Below are positions 38,345 to 51,650 of a DNA stretch of 64,000 nt, one piece after another. The notes under the pieces are model-generated. The model saw only the letters and a list, made by a program, of their open reading frames with translations, was not told the DNA's origin and did no database searches. Both the position numbers and the translations under genes were made by a program. Source of the stretch: Clavelina lepadiformis (taxonomy: Eukaryota > Chordata > Ascidiacea > Aplousobranchia > Clavelinidae). The DNA is taken from positions 12,507,856 to 12,571,855 of the forward strand of contig NC_135246.1 in assembly GCF_947623445.1 (NCBI RefSeq), in the 5' to 3' direction. Numbering within the stretch: the stretch's first letter is position 1; each line of letters begins with the position of its first letter.

Positions 38345-41300
38345 TTACGCATACTCCAGTTGTTCATTCTGTTGCTCGTTGTAACCAGCAGCATCAATCA
38401 TTTCAGCATCCATCATATCACTTAAGTTTGACTCAAATGAGTTATGCTCCAGTTCGTCGCTCTCAGATTCCGTCGGTGTTGTTCTGCTTGAGTCAGTTTT
38501 TGATGATTCAGAGTCGCTGAGTTCTTCTACACTAAAACAGATACAAAGATATCGTACTGAAATAGTATAATTATGCATAAATGACTGACGAATTCTCGGA
38601 AGAAAATTATTATTTCAAAACTACGAATACCACACCTGTAACGCCTAAACCGTTTATTCCCGTCTAACAGGTAAGGATGTTTGCTTATGTCAAACTTTCG
38701 GTTTGGATCGCAATGTTTGCTGAATTTGCCAAACGCGTTTGGCGTTGCCAGTGATAAGCCAGCTGCCACGAGTCTCCTTTGTCGTTTAGCCGCTTGCAGG
38801 AAAACAGTAGTTTTTCATATGGACATTTCAATAAGAAAATGATTTAGGTTACAAAAGGTTGTAACTTACCTAGTTCAAGCTTTCTCTTATGTTTTGCTGA
38901 TTTGATGTGTACACATAGTAAATACACTATCTCTGCTAATGTGATTGCGATGCAGACAACAGTTACACCAAACATAAAATAGATCATGATCGTCTTCTCT
39001 TCTGGTCGAGAGACAAAGCAGTCAACCTATAAACGACAATCTTGGATGCGATTGAAAAAATTTCGTATCGTGCTTAAAACAAAATTCGGAAATACCTGTA
39101 TATGAATTAGATTACACATGCACATAAAATAACGTGAAGGCAAACCCACTGTGTTCGGACAAGGCCACCTTTGACATTTGTATAACTCTGGAACTTTGAA
39201 GCTAAAAAATAAATACTGCAGAATCAGGAATGTTATTTCAATCAGCACCCTTAATACACAATGCACAAAGTAGGCTACTGCTATTCGATTTTCAATTTTC
39301 TCAATGAATTTCTTTGTCACAACTAAGGATGACACACTGCTGGTGTTATTTTTTTCATTGATCTCGACGAAGTTACACGTGGAACCATTTTGTATTGAAG
39401 CTTTGCTGCTTGAATCTTCTTCATTAAGATACGATATCACTGTTTTGTTTTGTAACGTATTTGGCTGCTTGATGTGTGTTTTAGATCCGAGTCGTGATCT
39501 TGGCTGGGAAGTTGCCTGCTTGGGCACTGGTAACTTTGGCGACGAGTAGTTTGATTTCGGTTGAATGACGTCATACAAAAGACGGTTTTCACAGGTCACG
39601 GTCTGCGTGGAGTTCGGCGCTATGTTTATCAAGGACATCGGAAGTTTGCTTGTTTCATTCATTTGCCACACGAAATTCGGTTCGGAATTGTCGCTCTGAA
39701 AAAAAAAGAAAATTTGTCTTATCTGCTGACACACTCTGTTTTAACCGAGCTTCGCTTGAAGATCTGAAACAAAACCATTAGTCATTAATAATTTATATCA
39801 GTGACAAGCCGATGAAATTACATTCTAGTTTATTGTTTTCAACCGCAGAATAGTGTTTACAGAAAACTACTGTGGAACTTCAAAAATTTTACTTCAACTT
39901 TTTCAGTAGGCGTTTATTTGACTCATAAATATTCATTGCGTTTTAATTAAATTGCTGAGTCTAGTTTGCCTTCTGCAAAACGGAAATGTTTTCCAGTTCA
40001 AAATACCTTACAGCTAATTGAAATAGAATTCTTGGAATTTATAAAGAAAAATTATTTTTTTCTGCTGATAGCCAAAGGTCGTAAGTTCCTGAAACCGCAG
40101 CAAAAATAAAATGCCTTTTGTAAAAAAAGCAATGTATCACGTCATGATAAACATTGCATTTAGTTAATTTCGTCTCAGCTTTTGTTTAAAGTTTTCATTC
40201 ATAAATGGTTGCATTTGCGAAATACAACATTATCAAAAGATCGAGGTTTTATTGAAGAAATGCATCTTTATCAGTCCAATTATACAAAGAAGTAAATTTA
40301 TATTTTTTCTTACCACTGTTTATTGTTATAATGATTACGATGACAATTTATATGCCGTCACCGCACAATGCACATATACGTATGACTGCATATACGGCTG
40401 CAGCGGAATTAATAACTTTTTACGTGGGACGGAAATAAGCAAACAAGGAAATAGACTTAAGTCGGGGATTTATTTTTCGTTTAATCGGGTTACTTTCGTA
40501 ACAACATTAAATAAATCTCAATCTTGCCATAACCATTGTTGACTTAACGCAAATTTGGCTCAGTCGTTGGAAAAAACGCAGCACATATTACAAAATTTCC
40601 ATGTTCCTAGACCTACTGACAAGCTGACTGCTCTGTGGCAAATGTACTTACCGCCTGGCAGTCGGATCTGCTCATATCCGTGGTCTCCGTAGACGGCGAT
40701 GATGACGTGTCAACGAACCTGTGATGCTGGTTTCTTTCTGGGTGTTTTTTATTTCTCGCCAAGTATCCGTCACTATATCGGCGCTGGTCCAGGTCAGGCA
40801 GTCTGTCTAAAAGGGCGTTTAATCTCGGATAGACCGATTTACTGTCAAGTTGGCATCTTGTAGTTAACTTGCCATCCCTGTGTGAAAATGGACGTTGAGA
40901 TTATTGCTGAATTTTCGCCAGTCGTATTGAATGTAGGGCCACTTTACCTGCAGAATAACTCTCTTTTGCTGGTTGGCGTGGACGTTGGAATGGTGATATT
41001 TTTCAGACCGATTTCGTCACAAAAATGATTATTGTAATCGTTGTACGGCGGTGGATAATCTTGCTGAAAACAAAAAGGCGTCGAAGCTTTAGATTTGATA
41101 AAAGCACAGTATAGCTTTTTTGACGGCCAGGTTTCCGTTAAAGTCAATTTTTTCCGAACCACTTAGGCAAATAAATCAAAGCGGCGTCGCCTCTTATAAA
41201 ATTAAAACAATTGGGGTAAAATTAGAGGCGGCGTAGATGGAACTGTTATTAATTACCGACCAAATGTGGTATCGATTCTACATACCGTCGTTGATCAAAA

Positions 41301-44300
41301 TAGGGTGCATTCGCAGAGTAACGTGTAACCTCTCAGTCATAAAAGCCTTTACTTAATAACACGTTTCAGTTAGCCCATTTGGACCTTTTGTGGGGAAACC
41401 ACCGAAGCAACGTTCCTGTGCCAAATTCTTAATCAAATTATAAAACAATACGTCAGCGCTATAAACACCGTATATGGTATAAAGGCGGTTGCACTTGCAA
41501 TGCATGGAAAATCCCTCAGATCTAACCAATATGAAAAAGTCGTGAATAGTAAATTAGTTTTTTTTAAAGTACTTGCGCTTATTTTGTAATCGATAACAAT
41601 TTTATTATGCGGAACGTAGAAAGAAAACGCACCATATGACTTGGACTTTCTGCAATGCAAGAAAAGACTGAAAACTTTCTCTAATAAAATATACACCAAC
41701 AACAATACTCGCCTTTAAGAATACAACGTCATGATAATATATATGTATAATACGTCATCATAATATAAGATAAAAAATTGATTAATTGACAAATTGATTG
41801 ATTGATTGATTGATCAGTGCAGCCTAACACAGAGTTTAACTGCCGTTTGGTTACATTTTCGTTTTCGTAAGTTAAAATAACGTATGACGTTCTAATAAGG
41901 AACCTATAAGCTGCTGCTGAATAAGTCCACTGCCACAGAGAGCATTTTACTTATGTTAACCGTCAATGATTTCGTTGCAAGAAATGCAACTTGTGATTCT
42001 TTCTCGGATGAATAATGCGTTTTTGTTTATATTTTAGATGCAACAACGTCAAATCTAGCTATTTACTGCAAGTATTTTATTTTGACCGAAATACAAAGCC
42101 TATACGAAATATTTTAGCACGACAAAATTAGGTTCGGCGTACAAGCTCACTGCCTTGTTTGGAGTTTGTGCTAATGACTTCAAAAGTGCGGTAATAAGGC
42201 CGGTATACATTACACTCCTCACCTGATAATATCTGTCAAAAACCGTGGATGACATAAAACTGCCATTTAGTGAATCAGGTGGAGGGGCGGTAGGTCGAAG
42301 GATCTGGCGTGGACTTTGCTCCCGGCTCCATCTTTCCCATCCTGGAGCAGAATTAGTTTTTTTCTTATTGGGCGAATGTTGTGTTCCCCCTTGCCTGGTT
42401 TTAGGCCCTTTAGCATTAACACTGGAACTTGGTTGTACTTTAAATTGACCTGTGTTGAATTCAACCGTATTAAAATGTTATAACTGCATAATAGCAGTGT
42501 TCCTCTAGCAAACTGGTCTTGTAGTAACTTCAGAAAAATCCTTTTTGAGACAAAGTTGAAATTTACAATCTTATTTTACCAAGATATTATAGCTGCGTAA
42601 ACCGTATCGATGCGTTATAGAAGCAGTTGTTATTTAGCAATGTGCATTGCAAGTAGGCCTAATTAAAACGTCAAAGTATAAAAGCAAGAAAATCAATACC
42701 CTTTAAAAAACAATATATAAAAACGGATTGCAGCTGATTTTATTCTCGCATCAATATATAACAATTACGCTTAAAAGTTCACTTAATTTCAGGGTCGCAT
42801 TCACCTCGTTTCCTTTTCTCGCCGCTCACTTTGGTAGAGAACTGTAGTTGCCTTCCACTAAGTTTACAAGTACCGGGTATCAAAGACACTGCATGTACGG
42901 CATACACCATAAACATAATCGCAGGTGTGGCAACCAGGATGATCTAAAACAAAAAAGCAACTTTTACCAATCTAAATTGAGATAGTTTGTCTTGCAAAAC
43001 AATTTTGTTACCTGAAAACCCCAAAATCTAATATGAGAAATCGGCGAAAACTCATTAAAACATACATTGTCACAGCCAACTTGTTTTGTGTTACACCTAG
43101 AAACATAAAGCACGTTTAACTTGATATAACAATCTATTAACATACTAGAGTAAGTTTAAACTGCCACAACAACGCATAGCCTACGTCAGTGATATAGTTA
43201 ATTGATTAATCGTTCTTTGATAACGCGGCTTGAATTATCATTATGTTGAATAAAGAATTCGAACAACAAGGAATGGCCAATATAATTCTATCTGCAACCA
43301 TTACACGACTATGTCATTATATCCACCACACTAAGGTTTGCTTTTGTTCAATACTTAAATTTGCACTAATGTAAAGCTAATAAAAATAATGGAAAACATT
43401 TTCAATAAAAAAGTAATAAATAGCTTTTGGTTTAAATGCATTTTTCTGACAGAAATATTTAAAGGAACAAAAGATATTCATCTGCCCATTTGACACGATA
43501 AATAATTAATGAGAATGCATATGTCCATGACTTGTGCATTACCACAGAGCACTTACAAACCATCATGTACAATACTGTAAACTATGAAACTGTTTCAGTT
43601 GTATTCAAGTATAGACCTTGTTACTGAACGAATATAACAAAGGTATCACTGCATGATAATATCACTAAGATTATCGTAATTTAATGAAAGAGTTTTAGGT
43701 TACTGTTTTTGCTAATAGTTTATCAGTGCATGTATATCAAAAAAAAAGAATTAACACTTAACTTTAAACTGGTCGGTTTTTAACTCAAAACGTCTCGCCA
43801 AATATCTCACAAATAACTTTGATTAATTCAACCAACACTTAAGTCGTGCTTTTATCCGATTATTCTCTTTAGAAAAAATTAATTCAGCAAAAAGTCAAAA
43901 ATCGATAACGAATGCAAAGCTTAACTTCATGCTTGTAACGAAGGGAACTCCATCAAAAATTCCGCGTCACCACCAACGCTTTCGACAAGAAAAACCATTA
44001 AAAATGTTGAGAAAGTAAAAAAAATGTTTTATCTTTATAATCAGACTGCTTATATCTAAGTATAAACTATATAGTATAAGAAAGAGCCATGATTATTAAC
44101 AAGGCGTATATGGAAACTAAAGTTCTTGTTTTCGTTTTCTATTTTGATGACGAATTTCACTTTTAAACATAGGCTACTGTTAAATGTTTCCAACAGTTTT
44201 GCACAGTAGGCAATCTGTAATGATACGTACAACTCAACATGAATCTTAACTTACTAATATAACCAGATTAATCTAAATTAACTTTTTTGGAAAAGCTATA

Positions 44301-44534
44301 AGCTACATATAATTAATTGATCACAACTTTAACGTTCCAAATCTTTTTGAAATTGTAGGATTCAGTTGAAATAACTTACTTGAAGGCTGCTTGTTCATCG
44401 CCATAAAGAACGTCACCAATTCGAGTAACGGCAATTATTCGAAACACAAAGAGAATAATTATCCAAATTCTTCCGATAAACGTTGATTGCTTTCCAATTT
44501 CGTCAAAACTTTTTTCTAAAAGATGCCACGACAT
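38345..44534 (-). CDS. Connexin (gap junction protein) with a very long cytoplasmic loop
   Basis: Four-pass plasma-membrane protein that forms gap-junction channels. Ten minus-strand exons: 44380-44534, 43012-43096, 42805-42943, 42223-42449, 40948-41063, 40652-40877, 39150-39695, 38870-39026, 38636-38792, 38345-38531. Phases agree; 1995 nt, 664 aa. The start is the ATG of [14 protein letters not shown], not an upstream in-frame TTG. TM1 ends at [14 protein letters not shown]; extracellular loop 1 is [20 protein letters not shown] (CX6CX3C); TM2 begins [19 protein letters not shown]3 ends [13 protein letters not shown]; extracellular loop 2 is [19 protein letters not shown] (CX4CX5C); TM4 is about 511-536. 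Both cysteine triplets are canonical, so docking should work. The cytoplasmic loop (about 104-453) is several times the usual length and is spread over five exons. The roughly 128-aa tail ends in an acidic serine-rich stretch. Confidence 0.95.
39285..42873 (-). other. Exons encoding the ~350-aa connexin cytoplasmic loop
   Basis: Vertebrate connexin loops are usually about 40-100 residues and commonly lie in one coding exon. Here the loop uses the end of exon 3, all of exons 4, 5 and 6 (76, 39 and 76 residues) and about three quarters of exon 7. It is hydrophilic, with basic clusters ([16 protein letters not shown]), a proline patch ([10 protein letters not shown]) and Ser/Thr-rich runs ([12 protein letters not shown]). 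No known domain was recognised. Every splice junction in it keeps the frame. Confidence 0.85.
41793..41814. repeat. ATTG microsatellite
   Basis: About five and a half perfect tandem copies of ATTG lie in the fourth connexin intron (between exons 4 and 5). Confidence 0.85.
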
Positions 44535-46202
44535 AATTTTTGCAATTGAAATTAGTTTCCGATTTTCCAATTAATAATCGAGATTGCCAGAGTCGAAGTA
44601 AGCAATGTATTGTTTTATGTCCATATATAACACCATCTTCAAGCCTATACATGGGTATCAGCCTAACAAGCGGAAGTTACAAGTTAAACGTTATACACTT
44701 TATAAAGAAAGTTTTTTAATTAGTGGATTTATTAAAGTGCAATATAAGACTCTCTACACTTAATTCAGTTACTTTATGAATTTAGTCATAACGCGCTTTC
44801 TACACTGCTGCTTACGCAATATGATTTAGAATCTACTGTACAATGACTGTTTGATAGAATACGGTCACTCTCGCAACTCCTTTTTTGTTTCTCGGTTGCG
44901 CGAACGACATTCCAATTCCACCCCTTTGTTGTAGAATTGGAGAGTTTATTGACCTTGCTCTTGCAATAAATTATTCACTGCAGGACGCAGAAATAATATA
45001 CAGTATTATATAAAATATTTTTCAAATGTGGACGTGTCTTTTGTTCAAAGTTTTATCATACTTTTTAGAATTCTCCTTTTTTTCTTCTTCTACACGTCAC
45101 ATGTAATGGTTTTAGCGAAAATACTGTAATTAAATTACGATGCGATGCATGTTCTCAGTTTATGGCGTTAAAAGGAGCACCTATAAATACCATGTCGGCT
45201 AATTTCTCGGTTTGGGAAGCTAAGCTAATCAAATTAAAGAAAAACTTTATCAAAATATAAATCACTGTTCATCTTTTGAAGGTTACAAATAGCGCAGTGT
45301 TAAAAACCACTTCAAGTTTCACTTTGTATCTAAAGCGCAGACTTGCACTAATGACATCCAGCAATATGTTATTCTAGATCATTTGAACTATGTTGTATAT
45401 CAACTATTGCATTGCTGTTTGCAATGTGTGTTCTCAGTAGCATTTACCATAATCGTGATCAATATTCATCTGCAGTGTTGGATTACATTAAACTCATACG
45501 ACTCTTCAAAAGAGGAAATTCCTACATCCTCTGTGTTTCAACGTCGTGTTTACGGTTTATAAACTGTAAGCTGGTAATTCATTTATTTAAAAAAAATTTC
45601 ATGTTTATCTAGTAATGTGCATGTTTTGCTATTATATGTATATTACGTTTGCTTACGCCCTAGAAAGTCATTCTTCTATAAAAGTTAGTCGAACTAATAA
45701 CAAATAATAAATTAATTAGGCCTATCATCCCGATGTAGTATGTCAATGTGTTTAATCAATAAAGAAAGAATATAAGCTACTGTAATCAAAGTAAATAAAT
45801 ATCAAATGTTTGTGTTGGCTGATATCAAGACAGCCAGACAGCGATCAGTGTCAATCAACCAAGCTTTGTCTTCGCATTTTACGATAACCGCAAAAGCAAA
45901 GACATCTACATAAAATAATCTATAGATACCATAATCTGTAGATTATGGTCTCCCTATGAACTCATACTTGTACTCAAAGTTAACGCAAAATTAGTATTTT
46001 TGTACAGCTCTGCCACAACACTTGCTAAATTAAAACGACCAGGGTACTAATTTTTTACATAAAGAAGTTTCGTTTTTGCACTTTGGTATTATAATAGGGT
46101 CTCTCCCTTCTCAAAGCATGTCCCATTGACCTATTGTTGCATAATAGTCGGTTTCAATACATTTTTATGCCATTATTCGAGTTGAAGGGTTATGAGAAGT
46201 GC

Positions 46203-46303
46203 GGGTCTAGTGCAGAAGTGCGCAACCTTAGGATGCATTTGTATGCCAGACCCAAGATTGTGACGTCATTTGCTGGTTGTGCACTTCTGCACTAGGGCCT
46301 ACG
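46203..46303. repeat. Copy of the GGTCTAGT dispersed MITE family
   Basis: The ends GGGTCTAGTGCAGAAGTGC and GCACTTCTGCACTAGGGCC are inverted copies; the core holds a perfect TGACGTCA at 46261-46268. The same order of words is found in the copies at 47.4 and 52.9 kb. A further fragment with GGGTCTAGGGTACAAGTGC lies near 46450. Confidence 0.65.
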
Positions 46304-47424
46304 CTGGACTCCCAAAATTTTAGTTTTTTGGACTGGGCTCCATAGGCCTAATATTACTGGTCTAGTACTTCTGTTGCTAGAATGTGCATATACTATATTT
46401 AGCCTACATAGGCCTATACGATTAATTGGTTGTTTGGTCCTAGCACATTTGGGTCTAGGGTACAAGTGCCTAGCACAAATTCATTCATTCATTTAAATTT
46501 TTCGTCTTCAATGTGGGAGACGAAAACATTGTGCTGACGCAGTTGGTTGCAAACATATTAGCAGTTAATGACAATAATTTCCACAGATTGGACATGCAAA
46601 TGAGACAAGACCTCGAGAGCAAAAACGTGCATTACGGACCAATAAGAGAATGAAAAAAGTTACTAGCGTCAGCAGCGCCACCAAATCTAAATTACAAAAG
46701 ACATAATTTAATACATTTAATATAAAACAAAAGTTACGCTGATAGTTTGGTAGGACATAAGCGTTTTGTCACCGTCAAGATGGAACCGACCTGTGTGTCT
46801 GGATGGAAGAAGACAAAACCTTACTAAAATAAACTCCATCCATAGGATAGGAGATCCATGTGATAGGAAGTACAAGATGGTCAGGTAAATCACTCATATC
46901 CAGCCAGATGGTTTAATCAGTTTTTTTGAATATTCATACATCGACAGTGATGTAAGTGCCAGGAAGAGATGAAAATATCTGATGCGCGGTTAGATCTTTA
47001 CAATTAATTTTTCATGGTTGGGTCTTGTTTGCCATGGTGTGAATGAGTCACTCACTCATCCAAAATCTTTCTGTTTGTGTTCTAAAAACTATAGGCTACT
47101 TACAATGCAGAAAAAAGTAGTGGACTTTGATTTTATAACAGCGTTTATTTAGAAAATAATTGACAAAAGAGGAACATAGGTGTATGTAGAGAGGCACATG
47201 ATTCAAGAGAGAAAGCAGTAATACTAATTTTCATAGAAACTGCAAACAAGTTAGTGTGTATGTGTAAAGTACGCTAACCCTTATACAGGATTAATTTATG
47301 TCATAGATACAGAAAAAGTGCAATAGACAGCAAAAACATTTCTGTGAAAAATCACACTCATAAACAATGTGAACAAAAGAGAGAAAACAGTGCAAGATAA
47401 TATACAATTGTAATTCCGTAGTAA

Positions 47425-47514
47425 ACAAGTGCGCAATCAGGTGACGTCACAGTTTGAGTAGCTGGGGTCTAGTATACAAAGTCATCCAGTGATAAAGCAC
47501 TTGCATACTAGACC
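47425..47514. repeat. Partial copy of the GGTCTAGT dispersed MITE family
   Basis: It starts inside the left arm (CAAGTGCGCAATCAGGTG), has the core TGACGTCA at 47442-47449, then GGTCTAGTATACAAAGTCATCC and the right arm GCACTTGCATACTAGACC. Over the shared part it is close to the copy at 52846-52955. Confidence 0.6.
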
Positions 47515-48449
47515 GAAAATTTAATTGTGCAAGCTTGCCTCGGCCAACAAGGGGTCATCTAAAGCATTTGGAGGCAGTTGTCTGCCCCCGAAGCCTCGTC
47601 TAGTGGTATCACCCATGCTTACGTACCTTTAAGTGAGGAGCAAGTCTAAAAACAAGTTTAGATCTTATATGAAAAAACACTACTCACCGAATATTCTGGT
47701 AAAAAACTTTTGAAAAATACTTCTTGGCTAGGAAATTATAAGCAAAAGTAAATGACAAAATTTGCCTTAATTGTGATGTAGATCAAGGTTCTTGTAATGT
47801 CATAGTTAATTACTGACAACATTTGCAAACTCATAAATTCAACTAGTTTGTCCTACTGTATATCATATATAGAACAGTTACAGTTCTAAAGGTTGCTCTA
47901 ATTTGACAGCTTAATGCCCAACCACAGCAACCAGTACGGTACTGGTTTGATGGGTAGCCTATGGTTCGCAGATGCAAATGGTTGGGTGTTTTATGTTTAA
48001 AACAATCTTAATTTATTCAATTCTGATGCTTTTTGTTGCTAATTTCTTTTCCTGACGCCTAATTGATCATACATTAGGCTGCTTCTATGACCTACACTTC
48101 TGACTTCAGTTGGTTACTGCGCAAGGAAAGCAACAGCAGCAGCATGTTGACTAATCTATGACATAACAAGAGCGTTGATCTACATCACAATAAAGGTCAA
48201 AAACTAAAATTTTTTTGCGATTTTCTTTTGCCAATAACTACCTAACCACGGATAATTTTTCACAAATATGTTCAGGTAATAGTGTTCTTTCGTATAAGAT
48301 CAACTTGCTTTTAGACTTGCCCATCACTTTAAGGAAACCTTTATTATTATACTGTATAGCCGAAAAGTTTTCAGAATTTTTACCCTTTTGTGTAATTTTT
48401 ATGATGTTTGGTGGTTTGTGTCTTTAATTTATTTTGTTGCAAACGCTAA

Positions 48450-48850
48450 TACAGAGTGATCCCAAAAAAAGAAACCAAAACTAACTTATTAAATGCCAGA
48501 AAGGTTTACACTGACTTGAATTCCAGTTTGTGTACAACCATTCTCCAAATTTCAGTTATCTTAGTCGCTTTTCTCGAGAGTCATATTTTTATTCAAAATA
48601 TGCTTCAAATGGCTTCCACGATGTTGGACACATAGTTGCATACTTTTCACAAAATTGTCAATTATTCTTACCAGGAACACTCGAAAGCGAACTCGGGGTT
48701 ATTCATTATTGTGTTGTTCAAAAACGTTCCAAGACGGGCACAGTGCAGGTTATGGTGGCATTTTTCAAACATGGATCCACTTGTTACCAGTACCTGCCTT
48801 CGTTAACAGTTATTATATTACAAATTATTCGCAGGTTTGAAAATCTGGTT
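48450..48850 (-). mobile_element. Relic of a mariner-like transposase C-terminus
   Basis: On the minus strand, 48600-48710 reads RIIDNFVKSMQLCVQHRGSH followed by LKHIL, like the terminal GGHIEHL-type motif of IS630-Tc1-mariner transposases. About 150 bp further on, plus-strand GTGATCCCAAAAAAAGAAACC resembles the terminal repeat that often borders such genes. Upstream stops and shifts show it is dead. It sits directly before the SLC25A40 start, so a plus-strand open frame here (48530 onward) is not carrier sequence. Confidence 0.4.
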
Positions 48851-48916
48851 TTGCATACTGGAATTTATTTGCAAAGTTTAAGTTGCACAAACTACACTGC
48901 AAATGTTCAAAAGAAA
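48816..48916 (+). promoter_or_regulatory. Possible 5' splice-leader or UTR acceptor of SLC25A40
   Basis: ATTCGCAG ends at 48834, 82 bases before the ATG at 48917, without a visible donor partner. It would separate the transcript from the transposon relic upstream. This is weaker than the acceptors before LLTP and UHRF1. Confidence 0.3.
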
Positions 48917-51650
48917 ATGAACGGAAATGACATCACGCCAGTCCAGCAGATGCTCGCGTCTGGTTCAGGAGCCATGATCACTTCCTTATTTAGTAAGAAC
49001 CATTCACTAATTAACGTGATAAAACGATTTGAATAGATTTTTTGAAGTTTTAATGCTTTTAATAACAATTAAAAATTAGCTCTTGGACTTCGTGACTTCT
49101 GTTAGTATAGTTTTTGCGACCTATTTTGACACTTATCATGCAGATTCAACTGTACGTTGTAAAAGCTTGTCATTTTTTTCCAATATATTTTCATCTTTCT
49201 TCTCATAAATATGTAGTCAATGTAAGGTGTAGTTTTTAATAACATTTTAAATTGTAATGTAATTACGTTTCTAGTGACTCCATTTGATGTTATAAAGATC
49301 AGAATGCAGTCACAAAGAACAACCCCAAAATGTTTCTTGTATTGCAATGGCTTGATGGATCATATGTGTTATTGCCTGAATGGAAATACGACTTCCACAA
49401 AATGGTACAAACGACCTAGTGCATTTCAGGGCACCTTTGTAAGTGTATTGTACAGAGAGTGTATAAACTGTATATATGTAAAACATTGATACAATAGAAT
49501 GAACAATGCTAATGTTTACTGTTACACTAATTGGGACTTGGATTAACTTGTGTTTTTAAAGCATACATCTAGGCATTATATTCAAATACTTACAATTTGA
49601 TCTAGTTTTTACAACATATTTTCAGCACGGTATGGTTCAAATCGCTCGAAATGAAGGAATAACTTCACTGTGGAGTGGACTTGCACCAACTCTGTAGATA
49701 TTTCAGTATTTTATAGTGTTTCTGCAACAGTTTTAACACATCTAAATAATAATTTTGGTATTAAATATTAATGCTGTTATAATTTTACAGTGTTATGGCA
49801 GTACCTGCAACCATGATATACTTCACCAGTTATGATCAACTTAAGTTGTATTTCTCGAAGCATTTTGGTCAGTACGCTCCTGTTTTAGCAGGGGCAGTAG
49901 CACGAGGTACTAAAGTCATCGTAAGCTGTTCACTGGTTTATATGTACTGCGTATATCGATAACAATTGTGCAGTATCTTTATATGGGCATGAAAGCATTG
50001 AGTAAGGTTTGAAGGTACAGCGGCGTAATGTAATAAAGATATGTTTGGTATAACGTTATAATAATATTGTGTAAGATGGAAAGCATTTTGTTTTTAGCTG
50101 GAACTGTTACGGTAATCTCACCTCTTGAACTAATTCGAACAAAGATGCAGTCCAAATCATTAACTTACAGAGGTTTTTCATTTTTTGTTTTTGCAAAATT
50201 AATTTGTAAACTTATCATGTTTGGTTTCAGTATAACTTGAAAATGTTTGATCATATATACATAGCATTTCAATTTTATTATTTCATTATTAGATGATTTT
50301 TATTTTTTTGGTTTATGCATATTAATTTTTGTTTTGTAAATGCTCAATGTGTTATGGTGCAAAATATATAAATATATATTAACTAAAATTAACAACTTTC
50401 ACTAAACTTGTCGAATCCAGAAATTGTTCAAGCAGTTCGTTCATCAGTAGAAGTTGGCGGGCTACGATCTATGTGGATTGGCCTGGGTCCAACAATATTA
50501 CGTGATGTACCTTTTTCAAGTATGAAAATGTGTTGTAAATTCTTTGTTTGAATATTTGCGTGGTTTATTGGTATATGTACAGTATAGCTAAAAATATAAA
50601 GTTAGGCAGAAATTGAGTTAAACAAACAGAAACGGTTAAACATAACATTATGTGTAAATTGTTTTGTAGATATTTACCTGCTGTTTATTATTAGCTGCAG
50701 ATACATTTTTGACTACTTCGAATGTTTTAGTACAGTACAACTTTTAATATTTGTAATAATACTTATTAATTAGTCATCAAAAGTTTTTATTATTTCAGTG
50801 ATGTACTGGTACATGTATGAACAACTCAAAAAGCAAATTTATCATGAATCGTTATTTATTAATTCATTTATTTGTGGATTTTCTGCCGGAATGATCGCTG
50901 CAGTTATCACGCAGCCTTTAGATGTGGTAAAAACAAAAAGACAAATCACATTAGGCGAAATGGATTTGATGGGAGGTAAAAACTTGATGTAACTATTAAT
51001 AAAGCTACTTTGGACTAACCCATGCCTGCCAATGAATAGTGATGGGTTAGTTTAGTCTGTAGCCTAACTTAAGCTACATTGAATAACATAACTGAAATTA
51101 TAATCATATGGCCTACCTAATAGCATATTACTTGTAACAAAGAAAACAAAATGAAAGGTACTGGTACTATTTTAAGGAATTATTAAAATTATTACTTTAT
51201 TTTTAGTTAAAGCCAATGGGAGAACATCAACATTGTACTTACTACAACAAATTATCAGAGAATCTGGAAATAAAGGGTTGTTTATTGGTATGATCAGTTT
51301 ACTGCTTAATTATGAGTAAACCGGTTTCATTATTAACAGTTGTGTTATAAAATTTCAGCCCAGTACTGTTCTTTTTTAACCTGGTGAAGTGGTTTTAAAA
51401 GTTTTCTGTTTAGGTATTTTTCCTCGTTGCTTAAAAATAGCACCTGCATGTGCTATTATGATAAGTTCTTATGAACTTGGAAAAAAGTAAGTGAACACTC
51501 AATATTTAGTGATTTAATGCATAATTTATTTTGCTAAATAAAATGTAATTAACCGTACTTTAGAAGAAATATTTGTGGAGTTGAGTATTATTTACTTTGT
51601 TTATTCATTTTGTAAGGTTTTTCAAAGCATCAGACGATCATAACATATGA
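48917..51650 (+). CDS. SLC25A40: Mitochondrial carrier, SLC25A39/SLC25A40 type
   Basis: Six-helix inner-membrane carrier; SLC25A39/40 transport glutathione into mitochondria. Ten exons: 48917-48992, 49275-49438, 49626-49693, 49791-49906, 50098-50172, 50421-50519, 50799-50975, 51207-51287, 51414-51486, 51617-51650. Phases agree; 963 nt, 320 aa against 338 in human SLC25A40. The three carrier signatures are TPFDVIKIRMQSQ, SPLELIRTKMQSK and QPLDVVKTKRQI. After the first comes the matrix loop KCFLYCNGLMDHMCYCLNG; its C-x3-C and C-x-C cysteines resemble SLC25A40, whereas the last cysteine of the SLC25A39 iron-sulfur set appears absent. The start MNGNDITPVQQMLASGSGAM aligns with the family N-terminus, so upstream in-frame codons were left out. 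Confidence 0.92.

Larger units (their letters stand above)
44535..48449. other. Intergenic region between the connexin and the mitochondrial carrier
   Basis: The two genes are divergent. Beyond repeat copies at 46203-46303 and 47425-47514 there is only AT-rich sequence. A short palindrome (45917-45948, ATAATCTATAGAT against ATCTGTAGATTAT) is present. Open frames at 45412-45612 and 48215-48427 have low-complexity translations and no family match. Confidence 0.5.

Noticed and set aside
41793..41814. Short direct repeats as a possible CRISPR-like array
   Set aside because: It is a simple ATTG microsatellite in an intron of a eukaryotic gene; no spacers.
42245..42448. 67-codon plus-strand open frame ([14 protein letters not shown])
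   Set aside because: It is the antisense shadow of connexin exon 4, whose phases and neighbours are consistent on the minus strand.
44535..44570. Upstream in-frame extension of the connexin N-terminus
   Set aside because: It would begin at TTG; the ATG at 44534 gives the conserved MSWHLLEK connexin start.
48530..48916. In-frame N-terminal extension of the SLC25A40 carrier
   Set aside because: The family N-terminus begins at the ATG at 48917, and the upstream part resembles a transposon relic on the other strand.
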